Origin: Chitinophaga niabensis
GTDB taxonomy: Bacteria; Bacteroidota; Bacteroidia; Chitinophagales; Chitinophagaceae
Assembly: GCF_039545795.1 (NCBI RefSeq)
Contig: NZ_CP154260.1
Location: 129,001 to 193,000, forward strand
Direction of reading: 5' to 3'
DNA length: 64,000 nt
Part shown: piece by piece, positions 46,536 to 55,363 of the stretch
How positions within the stretch are numbered: position 1 is the stretch's first letter
Layout: every line of letters begins with the position of its first letter
The notes under the pieces: generated by a model
Told to the model about the DNA's origin: nothing
Seen by the model: the letters and a program-made list of their open reading frames with translations, nothing else
The model's database searches: none
Position numbers and translations under genes: made by a program

Positions 46536-47537
46536 AAGCCCCTCAAAGTAATTCCGGGCAATTTCCTCCCCATAAGCTACCATTTTCTTCATAGCCGCCG
46601 GTTCAAATGTCAGTCCGCCCGGGCCACCGCCTAAGGGTTTCTCCGGCCGGATAACATGCAATTTCAGGTCTGTTTTCCCCAGGAAGGGATTATCAAAGGG
46701 AATATCAAAGAAGGCTTCGATCTCTTTTGGCTTCAATCCGGCTTCCTTCATTTTTGCTTTCACGGCCTTGATATACTGCAGGCTTCTGTTCACATACTTT
46801 GGCATTTTCAGGTCGTTAATGGCCACATCCATGGTGAACCAATCCAGTGTTTGCTGCAGTATCTCGAACGGGCTTTTAAAATGATGATCATCTACTTCCG
46901 GTGTTTCCGGTGTAAGCAGGATGGCATATACTTCCGTAGCGCCATTATCAATAGCCAGTTCAATAGGGGCATATTCCCGCAGGCCACCATCCACATACTG
47001 CCATCTTTCCTTTTCAATCACCTGGTAAGGCGGCATAAAAACAGGCTGGCAGGAGGAAGCAAACATGGCACGGCGTAATTCACTACTGTTCTGCACGCGG
47101 ATCACATCATAATCAGAAGAGGTCATGGGCAGATCACTGTTCGTGAAATACACTATCCTGCCGGATTGCAGGCATACCGTAGTGAGGTATACTTCTTTTT
47201 TACTTTTCAGCAACGCATCATAATGTGCATCTGTGAAAGTGTTTTTAATGAGCGTAGCTAAGGGTTGTGCATCAAAGAGCGAATAGGAATCTTTGCTGGC
47301 AAAGCGGTTGATCACATTGCCGGTAGTGATCACATCGCTGGTAATATGAGTGGTGTAGAGTTTTTCCAGCAGGTTGATCTCTCCTAATGCAGCCATGGGC
47401 GCAATTAAGGAGCCGGTGCTGGTTCCACAGATAGTATCGAAGGTTATTTTGGGTGTAGCGGCCATGTATTTCAGCACGCCTACGGCAAATGCTCCTTTAG
47501 AGCCACCGCCGCTGATCACCAATGCAGTTTTGGGCAT
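46533..47537 (-). CDS. Patatin-like phospholipase
   Basis: A 334-residue serine lipid acyl hydrolase of the patatin family. The oxyanion GGGSKGAF (10-17), nucleophile Ser40 in GTSTG and Asp183 in VDGG form the catalytic dyad. No signal peptide is seen, so it acts in the cytoplasm or at the inner membrane. It lies 19 bases downstream of a small exported protein on the same strand and probably shares its transcript. Substrate unknown. Confidence 0.9.
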   Translation of the reverse strand: MPKTALVISGGGSKGAFAVGVLKYMAATPKITFDTICGTSTGSLIAPMAALGEINLLEKLYTTHITSDVITTGNVINRFASKDSYSLFDAQPLATLIKNTFTDAHYDALLKSKKEVYLTTVCLQSGRIVYFTNSDLPMTSSDYDVIRVQNSSELRRAMFASSCQPVFMPPYQVIEKERWQYVDGGLREYAPIELAIDNGATEVYAILLTPETPEVDDHHFKSPFEILQQTLDWFTMDVAINDLKMPKYVNRSLQYIKAVKAKMKEAGLKPKEIEAFFDIPFDNPFLGKTDLKLHVIRPEKPLGGGPGGLTFEPAAMKKMVAYGEEIARNYFEGL

Positions 47538-47556
47538 AAGTGTTGGGTTTTAAAAG

Positions 47557-48072
47557 TTATAGATCGGGTGGGGGAGCAATCTTTTTCCTGAACAGGTTAA
47601 TGCCCAGTGTACCTTGGAACCACCAGTTGTTCAGCATATAATCCCTGTGGGATTTAATGGAGATGGTAGCAAGTGTACCGATCTCAACAGCCAGGCCTCC
47701 GCCAACCAGTCTTTGATCTTTGGTGCCCCAGAGATGTTCTGCCACCAGCTGAATGTTGAACACGGTGCTTTCAATCACTTTGGGTCCATCTGATAACATG
47801 AGTGAAAGCCGTCCGCCACCGATGCCATAAATGCGTTTGTTGGTGAAGGCCCCACCACCGGTAACGCCGAGGCGCAGCCTGCCGGGGATCACAGCTATCT
47901 GCGGAGAAAATGCAAGAGTGGCCAGGTACAGATCGGGGCTTTGATCAAATGCCGTAACTGCACCCTGGCTTAGTTCCAGCGGGAAGATCCATCCTTTGGG
48001 AAATTCACTTTGCGCAAAATTCCGCAGCGGATAGCAACATAGCAGGAACAGTAAAATGAATTTACTTTTCAT
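47557..48072 (-). CDS. Small exported protein, possible outer-membrane barrel
   Basis: A 171-residue protein with a signal peptide (about 1-20, ending FAQ). The rest is beta-rich with alternating hydrophobic residues and glycine (for example LRLGVTGGGAFTNKRIYGIGGGRLSL, quoted in part: LGVTGGGAFTNKR), and ends in FRKKIAPPPDL. It looks like a small barrel or surface protein, but I do not recognise a named family. It precedes the patatin gene in a likely two-gene operon. Confidence 0.65.
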   Translation of the reverse strand: MKSKFILLFLLCCYPLRNFAQSEFPKGWIFPLELSQGAVTAFDQSPDLYLATLAFSPQIAVIPGRLRLGVTGGGAFTNKRIYGIGGGRLSLMLSDGPKVIESTVFNIQLVAEHLWGTKDQRLVGGGLAVEIGTLATISIKSHRDYMLNNWWFQGTLGINLFRKKIAPPPDL

Positions 48073-48176
48073 GGAATTGACGATTAGCAGGAGGTAGCAG
48101 GCGCGATGTTTTTTGTTTTGGGGTATGCCTGGAACCTGCCTGTGATGAAGAAAGGGGTTGCGCTATAAAGATAATG

Positions 48177-48207
48177 AAAAAAGCGTTAGTGGCATTGCCA
48201 CTAACGC
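48177..48207 (-). terminator. Rho-independent terminator of the ArsR-SRPBCC operon
   Basis: An 11-bp perfect stem (GCGTTAGTGGC / GCCACTAACGC, arms 48183-48193 and 48197-48207) with a three-base loop. On the minus strand it is followed by TTTTTT. It lies about 45 bases after the SRPBCC stop. Confidence 0.85.
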
Positions 48208-48252
48208 CTGAAAGGTTTATATCCCGCACGTACAGGCAACGTTACAAAAGGA

Positions 48253-48717
48253 TCAAGAACTCTTTACCAGCTTCTGCAGCAGTGCCTCCAGTTTTTCCAG
48301 GCTGGAATTCCATCCCTTCTTCATTTCACTTTCATACACTTCCGGTGGCAAAGTAGAATTACGCACAACGGATTCAATCACCTGCCTGGTTTTATCGTTC
48401 TCAGCAATGAACGTAACCGTATGTGTTACTTCAAGGATCACATTTCCATTCCCATCTTCCGGCCATGCGGTAAAAACAATCCGTTCCGGTTCCTGGATTT
48501 CATTGAATACGCCACGCATAGGATATACTGATCCGTCAGGCGCCGTCATCATAATGAGAATACGCCCTCCGGGTTGCACGCCTATTTCGCAAACAGGATT
48601 GGTGAATCCTTTCGGTCCCCACCACATGGCTAAATACTCAGGGTCCGTCCACATTTTAAAAACAAGTTCACGCGGAGCATCAAACACACGGAAGCTGGAC
48701 ATTCTATGTTCTGTCAT
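48253..48717 (-). CDS. SRPBCC domain protein (AHSA1-like)
   Basis: A 154-residue START-like hydrophobic-pocket protein of the AHSA1/activator-of-Hsp90-homologue group. Typical segments are FDAPRELVFKMWTDPEYLAMWWGP (quoted in parts: FDAPRELVFKMWTDPE), GGRILIMMTAPDGSVYPM and the C-terminal GWNSSLEKLEALL. It overlaps the upstream ArsR regulator by four bases (ATGA). That pair is very common in bacteria and suggests the regulator controls it. Ligand unknown. Confidence 0.87.
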   Translation of the reverse strand: MTEHRMSSFRVFDAPRELVFKMWTDPEYLAMWWGPKGFTNPVCEIGVQPGGRILIMMTAPDGSVYPMRGVFNEIQEPERIVFTAWPEDGNGNVILEVTHTVTFIAENDKTRQVIESVVRNSTLPPEVYESEMKKGWNSSLEKLEALLQKLVKSS

Positions 48718-49040
48718 TGTTTTTTGCGTTTAGCCTGGATCGTTTTCAATGCCTTTTCCATCAGGTCGAACTTGCCTTCCCAGAACTTTTTATATTGGTT
48801 CATCCAGTCCGCCACTTCACTCAGCCTGTCCAGTTTTGCTTCACAGTAACGTTCCCTGCCTTTCTGGGTGATCACCACCAGGCCGCATTCCGTGAGGATC
48901 TTCATGTGCTGCGATACCGCAGAGCGGGTAATATCAAAATGCTGCGCCACCTGGTTCAGGTTCAGCTGGTTTTCTGCCAGCATGCCCAGTATGGCCCTTC
49001 TATTGGGATCGGCAATAGCCTGGAATACATCTCTTCTCAT
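48714..49040 (-). CDS. ArsR-family transcriptional regulator
   Basis: A 108-residue winged-helix repressor, starting at MRRDVFQAIADPNRR. The DNA-binding helix is QHFDITRSAVSQHMKIL, followed by a wing with GLVVITQKGRERYCEA. Metal-binding cysteines of the metal-sensing ArsR group are absent, so it belongs to the non-metal group often paired with SRPBCC proteins. I chose the ATG at 49038-49040; an upstream in-frame extension lacks family similarity. TACTTTCG upstream is a near match to the -7 element. Confidence 0.88.
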   Translation of the reverse strand: MRRDVFQAIADPNRRAILGMLAENQLNLNQVAQHFDITRSAVSQHMKILTECGLVVITQKGRERYCEAKLDRLSEVADWMNQYKKFWEGKFDLMEKALKTIQAKRKKQ

Positions 49041-49141
49041 GATACAATAATATGCGAAAGTAATCACTTACGCAAAAACAAAAGAGGGAAACAAGGCCGG
49101 CCGACCTTATTTCCCCCTTCTATATGGAGATGCCATTCTAT

Positions 49142-49702
49142 TTAGAATAATGCCCTTTCCAGTTGTTCTGCCCAGGGCTGGTTGGGCTTTTCTCTCACCT
49201 GTAATGTATGTAAGTGATGGTGATTATGATAAGCCGTAAAGTACAGGCACTCCCGTATGGTGATCTTTCCCAGCAGGGGATGCGGCACCTGGTATTTATC
49301 CAGTTCTTCTTCCGTCCATTTATCCAGGAGCGCAATCATTTTATCCCGTTGTGCATGCATCTGTTGCTGTAGGATCTCCCGTTGATCCGCTTCCGTAACA
49401 GGCGGTATATAAGGCCTGGTGGTTACGCCGCCTCTGCCCAGTTCTGTTACATAAGCCTCTTTCATCTGCTCGTAGGAGCGGGATTTAGCAGCGGGTTTAC
49501 CAAAGAAACGTAAAAGGAATTTTGGTGATCCAAGTGCTTTATTCACTGGTTTGGCGCTGCGGATCAGATGGTCCAGCTGTTGACCGGCGGACCATTTGCC
49601 TTCCGGCGAAACCACAAAGCGGTGATTGGAAAGGGTGTCTATAAAAGTGGAGAAATCTGTAAAACTTGTGTTCAATAAGGTTTTTATAGCTTGCTTGTTC
49701 AT
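49142..49702 (-). CDS. DinB family protein
   Basis: A 186-residue four-helix-bundle protein of the DinB/YfiT superfamily. Putative metal-binding histidines lie in QQLDHLIRS (about 41-49) and YHNHHHLHTL (about 158-167), with KWSAGQQLDHL typical of DinB_2. Members include thiol-dependent transferases; the reaction here cannot be told. It lies 28 bases downstream of a small gene on the same strand. Confidence 0.82.
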   Translation of the reverse strand: MNKQAIKTLLNTSFTDFSTFIDTLSNHRFVVSPEGKWSAGQQLDHLIRSAKPVNKALGSPKFLLRFFGKPAAKSRSYEQMKEAYVTELGRGGVTTRPYIPPVTEADQREILQQQMHAQRDKMIALLDKWTEEELDKYQVPHPLLGKITIRECLYFTAYHNHHHLHTLQVREKPNQPWAEQLERALF

Positions 49703-49730
49703 ATGGTCCCGTTTATTCGTCTTTAAAAGA

Positions 49731-49967
49731 TCATTCTAATACTTCACAATGAAAGCCCTGCTGTTTTACAAAATCGATGATGTGATGTTCTTCTACTTTA
49801 AGATCAACAATGCGTAATACCTTGTCACAATCTTCGATATCTATATGGCAGGAGCCAACATCAAAGTTATTACAAATTGCCTTTATTACGAGATTTCGTT
49901 CCCGGTACGTGGCTACATTGGTTTTGAAAATACCGATCATAGCGCTGGTGTTTGTAAGCAGTTGCAT
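49731..49967 (-). CDS. Small hypothetical protein, ferredoxin-like fold candidate
   Basis: A 78-residue protein. The alternation IGIFKTNV, LVIKAICNNF, CHIDIEDCDKVLRIVD and IIDFVKQQGFHCEVLE gives a beta-alpha-beta-beta-alpha-beta order, as in heavy-metal-associated or ACT-like domains. The CxxC metal motif is absent. The start may be the first Met or MIGIFKTN nine codons later. No recognised function; it is probably co-transcribed with the DinB gene. Confidence 0.55.
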   Translation of the reverse strand: MQLLTNTSAMIGIFKTNVATYRERNLVIKAICNNFDVGSCHIDIEDCDKVLRIVDLKVEEHHIIDFVKQQGFHCEVLE

Positions 49968-50021
49968 ATTGCCAGGTTAAAGAATACTGTGGTCTTATAA
50001 CGGATATGGTTATATAAAACG

Positions 50022-50399
50022 TTACACTTGTTCTTTTGTTTCGTTCGGAAGTTCTTCTTTAGGAGCGTTCCATCCCCAGCGGCCGCCCATGCATTTTTCA
50101 AATTGGTTCCTCACGCGTTCCCTTTCTTCAGGGCTCATATGCTGCATTTTGGCTTTCATCTTTTCTTTCCATCTTCTCTTTTTTTCATGTCCGCCACCAC
50201 CTCCGAAACCGAAGAGGATCTTCGCGAGCAGGAACAATCCCCAGGCCTGCCAGAATGTGATCACGGGGCCGTTAAAGAGGGAAGGGATCAGCCAGTTCCA
50301 GAGGTACATGGTACCGTAACCAAGGGCGAAGAAAAATACTACCGCCAGTACGATGCCTCCTGCTATTTTCCAGCCAAGATATCTTTTGTTCATTTTCAT
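50022..50399 (-). CDS. Small membrane protein downstream of ECF sigma factor
   Basis: A 125-residue protein with two hydrophobic segments (about 9-32 and 45-64), then a glycine stretch (GFGGGGGHEKKRR) and a charged C-terminal helix (MSPEERERVRNQFEKCMGG). It follows the sigma factor gene by four bases on the same strand, so it is co-expressed and could modulate it or be its target. It lacks a recognisable anti-sigma motif. Confidence 0.65.
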   Translation of the reverse strand: MKMNKRYLGWKIAGGIVLAVVFFFALGYGTMYLWNWLIPSLFNGPVITFWQAWGLFLLAKILFGFGGGGGHEKKRRWKEKMKAKMQHMSPEERERVRNQFEKCMGGRWGWNAPKEELPNETKEQV

Positions 50400-50403
50400 G
50401 AGT

Positions 50404-50994
50404 TTAATCGTTCATTAATTCTTTATACAATGCTGCCAGTTTTTCCCGCAGGTATAGTACTGCGTAGCGTTTACGGGAAAGGAGCGTGTTCACGGATATA
50501 CCTGTTTCAGCGGAGATATCTTTAAAGGACCGGCCTTCCACTTCATGTTGCAGGAATACGTAACGCTGTTCTTCCGGTAATTCGTCCGTGGCTTCCATGA
50601 TGGCCTCTGCAATGATCTTACGCACCAGGGGTTCATCAGTTTTAGCCGCGGTATCCGGCAGGATGTCTGAGAGGTACAAGGGGCCGTCTCCCTCCACAGA
50701 TGGCAATGCAGTATCAGAGAACCTGTCTTCTTTCTTTTTCCTGAACCAGTCTGTAATTCTATTCCTGGTAACTGCAAACAGCCATCCGGTGAGTGAGTTA
50801 ATATTTGGACCAACGCGTAAATACTGGGTGAACTGGAACAGCACATCCTGTAGGATATCTTCCGCATCCGCTACATTATCCACCCGTTTCCGGATGAAAT
50901 GCAGCAGTCGCTGGCGTTCTTTTTCCACCGTTTGTTTTATGCGCTCGTTTTGTTCCGATGCCATGGATTGTTGTATGGAAAGCCCCTCATTCAT
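50404..50994 (-). CDS. ECF-type RNA polymerase sigma factor
   Basis: A 196-residue sigma-70 family factor of the extracytoplasmic-function group. Region 2 holds RKRVDNVADAEDILQDVLFQ, with GWLFAVTRNRITDWFRKKK after it. Region 4 holds LPEEQRYVFLQHEVEGRSF and the helix-turn-helix DISAETGISVNTLLSRKRYA. I chose the ATG at 50992-50994 (MNEGLS); a TTG seven codons upstream is also possible. No anti-sigma gene is seen beyond the small membrane protein that follows. Confidence 0.9.
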   Translation of the reverse strand: MNEGLSIQQSMASEQNERIKQTVEKERQRLLHFIRKRVDNVADAEDILQDVLFQFTQYLRVGPNINSLTGWLFAVTRNRITDWFRKKKEDRFSDTALPSVEGDGPLYLSDILPDTAAKTDEPLVRKIIAEAIMEATDELPEEQRYVFLQHEVEGRSFKDISAETGISVNTLLSRKRYAVLYLREKLAALYKELMND

Positions 50995-51097
50995 CTTAAT
51001 TAGGTAGACGAACAACTACAGGGGCATATTGTAAAGGTGCAGAATATTTTTAGCGATTCTTATTGATCACTGCAAAATCTGTTGATTTTCAAGGGGA

Positions 51098-51718
51098 TTA
51101 ACGTACAGCTACCACATACTTTTCCTGGAAATACTCCTCCGGGAAGAGTTTATAGATATTCACCATTTTGGGCCTGCTGCCACTTTCTGAGATCTCCTGG
51201 GCCAGGTCTCCACCCTTCAGGCAGATCAATCCTGAGGGTTTATCCTCAGCTGCCCCTTTACGGATCAGGGGTTTACTCCAATGCAGGAGGTCTTTCAGGG
51301 GAGCTACCGCACGGGATACCACCAGGTCAAACTTACGGTTCTTTATTTCCTCCGCACGGGAATGGGCTGTGGTTACATTAGTCAGGTTCAGGGCTTCGGC
51401 CACCGCTTCCACCACTTTGATCTTTTTACCGATAGAATCTACCAGGTGAAACTTTACTTCCGGAAAGAAAATAGCGAGGGGGATACCGGGAAAACCTCCG
51501 CCGGTACCAAGGTCCAGTACCTGCAAACCATCCGGCAGTTCCGTAACGGCCGCAATGGCCAGGGAATGCAGGATGTGTTTTTCATAGAGGGCATCAATAT
51601 CCTTGCGGGATATTACATTGATCTTTTCATTCCACTCTTTGTAAACAGGCGCCAGCGCCCGGAACTGGTCCAGTTGCTTCGGCGTAAAATCAGAAAAGTA
51701 CTTAAGAATGATCTCCAT
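51098..51718 (-). CDS. rsmG: 16S rRNA (guanine(527)-N(7))-methyltransferase RsmG
   Basis: SAM-dependent enzyme that methylates N7 of G527 in 16S rRNA. The 206-residue protein has the RsmG signature: YKEWNEKINVISRKD (about 26-40), the SAM-binding VLDLGTGGGFPGIPLAIFFP (about 68-87) and FDLVVSRAVAPL (about 130-141). It begins three bases downstream of the glycosyltransferase stop, so the two are likely co-transcribed. Confidence 0.95.
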   Translation of the reverse strand: MEIILKYFSDFTPKQLDQFRALAPVYKEWNEKINVISRKDIDALYEKHILHSLAIAAVTELPDGLQVLDLGTGGGFPGIPLAIFFPEVKFHLVDSIGKKIKVVEAVAEALNLTNVTTAHSRAEEIKNRKFDLVVSRAVAPLKDLLHWSKPLIRKGAAEDKPSGLICLKGGDLAQEISESGSRPKMVNIYKLFPEEYFQEKYVVAVR

Positions 51719-51721
51719 CGC

Positions 51722-52861
51722 TTATTTCCACTTGCTCTTTCCTTTTTTGAAGAACAAAGCGGGCGTAAAGATAACGTAATATAGGAACATGAGAATGTCC
51801 AGCAGCCAGCTGTACCAGAACAGGTCCTTCTCATCCAGCTTCCTCAGCGCAAAGAAGGTGATCACAGACTGGATCAATACTTTCGCACCTATTATATATA
51901 AGGTGATCTCCAGCAGGGGCGGATAGAACAAGGCTGCTACCAGTGCAGGGTAGAAAACGAAATGAGAAAGCGAGAACAGGCCCAGCAGCAGTTTGTGGCC
52001 AAAGCGGTAATGCTTGCCGGTGCTCATATGCCGGGTTTTCTGATTAAACCAGTGTTCCCATTTTGTTTTAGGCTCTGAATAGGCGAAGGCGTGTTTATTG
52101 ATCACTACCCCCACATTCCTGCTATTGGCTGCCTTGTTCACAAACAGGTCATCATCCCCGGAAGCCAGGTGCTGATGAGAAGTGAACCCTTTATGCCGGA
52201 AGAACAGGTCTTTTTTATAAGCCAGGTTACGGCCTACCCCCATATAGGGAATGCCGCTCAGGGCAAAGGACAGATATTGCAGGGCACTGAAGAACGTTTC
52301 GTAACGGATCACTTTATTGAGGAACCCTGCCTTTTTATAGTAAGGCCCGTAACCCAGCACTATTTCTTTTCCATTCTCAAAACCCTGGCCCATCATAGAC
52401 AGCCAGTAAGTACTGCCCGGTTTGCAATCCGCGTCCGTCAGTACCAGTGTTTCATGTTTGGCTCCTTTGATACCGATGGAAAGCGGGTACTTTTTACCGG
52501 GTATGAACTGGGCAGCCTGTTTGATCTCAATATGGCGGTAATGTGGATAACCGTTTTCAATGGAGGCAAGGTAATATTTGGAATCATCCTCTGAATTGTC
52601 GTTCACCACAATCACTTCATAGGCTGGTTCCGAACGCTCATGATACCGTTGCTGTAATACGGTGGGGAGGTTTTTCGGAAGGCTCCGCTCCTCATTTTTA
52701 GCGCATATAATTACGGAAAGAGGCTCCTGTGGAGGAAGCTCTTCTTCAAACTTTCGATTATAAAAGGCTACCCGGGAAAAGAAGATGAGGTAATAGAGAA
52801 CCTGAACACCTGCCGCCGAGGCAAAAATATAAAAGATGATAATCCCGAGATTGTCCGACAT
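51722..52861 (-). CDS. Membrane-associated family 2 glycosyltransferase
   Basis: A 379-residue GT-A glycosyltransferase with an N-terminal membrane helix (about 5-27) and a hydrophobic C-terminal region (about 295-370). The catalytic domain shows LSVIICAKNEERSLPKNLP, YEVIVVNDNSEDDS and the DxD-like LVLTDADCKPGS. I chose the ATG at 52859-52861 (MSDNLGIII); an in-frame extension to 52930 would cross the tgt promoter. Acceptor and sugar unknown; likely envelope polysaccharide or glycolipid work. Confidence 0.86.
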   Translation of the reverse strand: MSDNLGIIIFYIFASAAGVQVLYYLIFFSRVAFYNRKFEEELPPQEPLSVIICAKNEERSLPKNLPTVLQQRYHERSEPAYEVIVVNDNSEDDSKYYLASIENGYPHYRHIEIKQAAQFIPGKKYPLSIGIKGAKHETLVLTDADCKPGSTYWLSMMGQGFENGKEIVLGYGPYYKKAGFLNKVIRYETFFSALQYLSFALSGIPYMGVGRNLAYKKDLFFRHKGFTSHQHLASGDDDLFVNKAANSRNVGVVINKHAFAYSEPKTKWEHWFNQKTRHMSTGKHYRFGHKLLLGLFSLSHFVFYPALVAALFYPPLLEITLYIIGAKVLIQSVITFFALRKLDEKDLFWYSWLLDILMFLYYVIFTPALFFKKGKSKWK

Positions 52862-52930
52862 AGGAAGCAAAAATATAAGATTTTTATTATCTATATAAGT
52901 TTGTGGAAAAATTACCTCCCCAATATTCAA

Positions 52931-52938
52931 TACCTTTG
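52931..52938 (+). promoter_or_regulatory. -7 element of tgt promoter
   Basis: TACCTTTG matches TAnnTTTG exactly and is followed by GCCCCC. It lies 22 bases before the TTG at 52961, which supports that start over an in-frame codon at 52901 that would fall upstream of the promoter. No clear -33 element. Confidence 0.5.
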
Positions 52939-52960
52939 CCCCCTTAAAAACATCATCGTT

Positions 52961-54088
52961 TTGAATTTTGAGTTAACAAAAACGGATCCTTCGGGCGCAA
53001 GGGCAGGTACCCTCACTACAGATCATGGGACTATCCAAACGCCCATCTTCATGCCTGTAGGCACTGTGGGCAGTGTGAAAGCGGTCACCCAGGAACAATT
53101 ACGCAACGATATCAATGCCCGGATCATCCTGGGTAATACCTATCATTTATATCTCCGGCCGGGACTGGATGTGCTGAAACAGGCCGGTGGTTTACATAAA
53201 TTTAATGGCTGGGACCGCCCTTTGCTGACAGACAGTGGGGGATACCAGGTATTTTCCCTGGCCGCCAACCGTAAGATCAAGGAAGAGGGCTGCCTTTTCC
53301 AGAGCCATATAGACGGGAGCCGGCACCTGTTCACACCGGAAAACGTGATGGACATTCAGCGGGTGATAGGAGCAGACATCATCATGGCTTTTGACGAATG
53401 CCCTCCATACCCCAGCGAGTACCAGTATGCCAAACGCAGTATGGAACTCACACACCGCTGGCTGGACAGGTGTATTAAACGCCTCAATGAAACTTCCCCA
53501 GAATACGGGCATGAGCAAACGCTGTTCCCTATTGTACAGGGAAGTACTTATAAAGACCTCAGAAAGATCTCCGCAGAAGCCATTGCCTCCCGCAATTGTG
53601 CCGGGAATGCCATTGGCGGCCTGAGTGTGGGAGAACCGGAAGCAGATATGTATGAAATGTGCGGCCTGGTTACAGAGATCCTCCCCAAAGAAAAACCCCG
53701 TTACCTGATGGGTGTGGGTACCCCCTGGAATATCCTGCAGAACATTGAGCTGGGTATTGATATGTTCGACTGTGTAATGCCTACCCGCAATGGCCGGAAC
53801 GGTATGCTGTTCACCTGGCAGGGTGTGATAAATATCCGGAATAAGAAATGGGCAACAGACTTCAGTCAGCTGGATGCGGAAAACCCCTGTTTTGCCAGTC
53901 AGAATTATACCAAAGCCTATGTGCGTCATTTGTTTGTGGCAGGTGAGATCCTGGGCATGACCCTGGCCAGCATCCACAACCTCTGCTTTTACCTGGAACT
54001 GGTAAAAGCCGCCAGGGAACAGATCCTGCAGGGAACTTACGGACCCTGGAAGGCCAAAATGATCCCGCAGCTGAAGACCAGGCTGTAA
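52961..54088 (+). CDS. tgt: tRNA-guanine transglycosylase (queuine tRNA-ribosyltransferase)
   Basis: Exchanges guanine-34 for preQ1 in GU(N) anticodon tRNAs. From the TTG at 52961 the protein has 375 residues (MNFELTKTD). Active-site segments are LLTDSGGYQVFSL (about 88-100, Asp91), GGLSVGEP and FDCVMPTRNGRNG with the nucleophilic Asp. The usual zinc site CxCxxC...H is not intact: the segment reads PCFASQNYTKAYVRHL, retaining one Cys and a later His in SIHNL. Loss of these cysteines appears to be common in Bacteroidota enzymes. The permease gene follows on the same strand. Confidence 0.93.
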   Translation: MNFELTKTDPSGARAGTLTTDHGTIQTPIFMPVGTVGSVKAVTQEQLRNDINARIILGNTYHLYLRPGLDVLKQAGGLHKFNGWDRPLLTDSGGYQVFSLAANRKIKEEGCLFQSHIDGSRHLFTPENVMDIQRVIGADIIMAFDECPPYPSEYQYAKRSMELTHRWLDRCIKRLNETSPEYGHEQTLFPIVQGSTYKDLRKISAEAIASRNCAGNAIGGLSVGEPEADMYEMCGLVTEILPKEKPRYLMGVGTPWNILQNIELGIDMFDCVMPTRNGRNGMLFTWQGVINIRNKKWATDFSQLDAENPCFASQNYTKAYVRHLFVAGEILGMTLASIHNLCFYLELVKAAREQILQGTYGPWKAKMIPQLKTRL

Positions 54089-54185
54089 GCACAATGTTAA
54101 AATTGTACATCGTAGAATAAAATTGCATATTTCATGCAGAAGGATCGCTAGCTTTGGAGCGCTAAAGCCTGTCCGCAAAAATTAT

Positions 54186-55265
54186 ATGAAGAAGATAGAC
54201 TGGTACATATTACGCAAGTTCATCGGCACATTCATTTACTCCCTGATGATCCTGCTGGTGATCTCGGTAGTGATAGACATCACGGAAAAGATAGATGACT
54301 TCATGACGCACAACCTCTCCTTCGGTTTTGTGCTCATGAACTACTACATCGGTTTCATCCCGCACATTGCTGCCCTGTTGTTCCCGCTATTTATTTTTAT
54401 CTCCGTGATCTTCTTCACGTCCAAACTGGCCTATAAAACAGAGATTGTAGCTATTCTCAGTTCCGGCGTAAGTTTCCGCCGGTTCCTCCGTCCATACTGG
54501 GTAGGGGCCATCCTTTTCGGAGGCATCCTCTGGGCTGCGAATCAATGGGTAGTGCCCAATGCCAACCGCATCCGTACCACCTTTGAAAATAAATACGTTA
54601 GCGCTCCCACCAATTCAGAAGCCCTGCGGGATAAGACTTTGCGGGTAGACAGCAATACCTATATCACTTTCGGTTATTACGATCCCAATTATAAGAACGG
54701 CTCTGACTTTGTGCTGAAACGGGTGGATGGGCAAAAAGTGATCTATAACATGCGTGCGGAAAGGGTGACCTGGGATTCCACTACCAGGAAGTGGAAACTG
54801 GAGTTTGCCTCAGAACGCACAATAGACGGCTTGAAAGAAAAGCTCACGTTTAAGAACGATACCACTATTAAGATACCTTTATTACCCTCGGAACTGATAG
54901 AGGAAAAGAATAAACAGGAAGCCATGACCACTCCTGAACTGAACCGTTTCCTGGAACGGGAGGAACTGAGAGGGGCAGAGGGCCTGAACACTTATTATGT
55001 GGAAAAATACCGCAGGACCTCTGCAGCAGTGGCTGTAGTGATCCTGGTACTGATAGGGGCCATTATCTCCAGCCGGAAGGTGAGGGGAGGAAGTGGTTTA
55101 CACCTGGCCCTGGGGATTGTGATCAGCGCTACTTACATCCTCTTTATGCAGTTTTCAACGGTATTTGCCACCAAAGCTAACCTGGACCCCTTACTGGCGG
55201 CATGGATACCCAACTTCATGTTTGGATTGCTGGCGCTCTGGCTGTATTTCCGTGCACCAAAATAA
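54186..55265 (+). CDS. LptF/LptG-family lipopolysaccharide export permease
   Basis: A 359-residue inner-membrane permease of the YjgP/YjgQ family, part of the LptB2FG ABC exporter that extracts lipopolysaccharide. Transmembrane helices lie at about 11-35, 57-80, 101-120, 279-298, 306-325 and 333-355, with a periplasmic jellyroll domain between the third and fourth (about 125-270). I chose the ATG at 54186 (MKKIDWYIL). LptF and LptG cannot be told apart from sequence alone. Confidence 0.9.
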   Translation: MKKIDWYILRKFIGTFIYSLMILLVISVVIDITEKIDDFMTHNLSFGFVLMNYYIGFIPHIAALLFPLFIFISVIFFTSKLAYKTEIVAILSSGVSFRRFLRPYWVGAILFGGILWAANQWVVPNANRIRTTFENKYVSAPTNSEALRDKTLRVDSNTYITFGYYDPNYKNGSDFVLKRVDGQKVIYNMRAERVTWDSTTRKWKLEFASERTIDGLKEKLTFKNDTTIKIPLLPSELIEEKNKQEAMTTPELNRFLEREELRGAEGLNTYYVEKYRRTSAAVAVVILVLIGAIISSRKVRGGSGLHLALGIVISATYILFMQFSTVFATKANLDPLLAAWIPNFMFGLLALWLYFRAPK

Positions 55266-55311
55266 AAACGTTAAATCTCCTGTTTCGCCTAAACTTTTTA
55301 CGATTAATCGT

Positions 55312-55319
55312 TACTTTTG
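55312..55319 (+). promoter_or_regulatory. Candidate -7 element of gltA promoter
   Basis: TACTTTTG matches TAnnTTTG exactly, 44 bases before the citrate synthase ATG, in an AT-rich region. The -33 element is weak (a T-rich run near 55294-55299). Confidence 0.5.
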
Positions 55320-55363
55320 TTCATTGATCGAATTCGTTAATTTTTCTAAATTATTGGGGAAAA

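Noticed and set aside
52868..52875. TATTTTTG as -7 element for the glycosyltransferase
   Set aside because: It matches TAnnTTTG on the minus strand but lies only six bases before the ATG in an AT-rich stretch, with no -33 partner, so chance is likely.
52901..52960. N-terminal extension of tgt
   Set aside because: The extension has no family similarity and would start upstream of the TACCTTTG promoter element at 52931.
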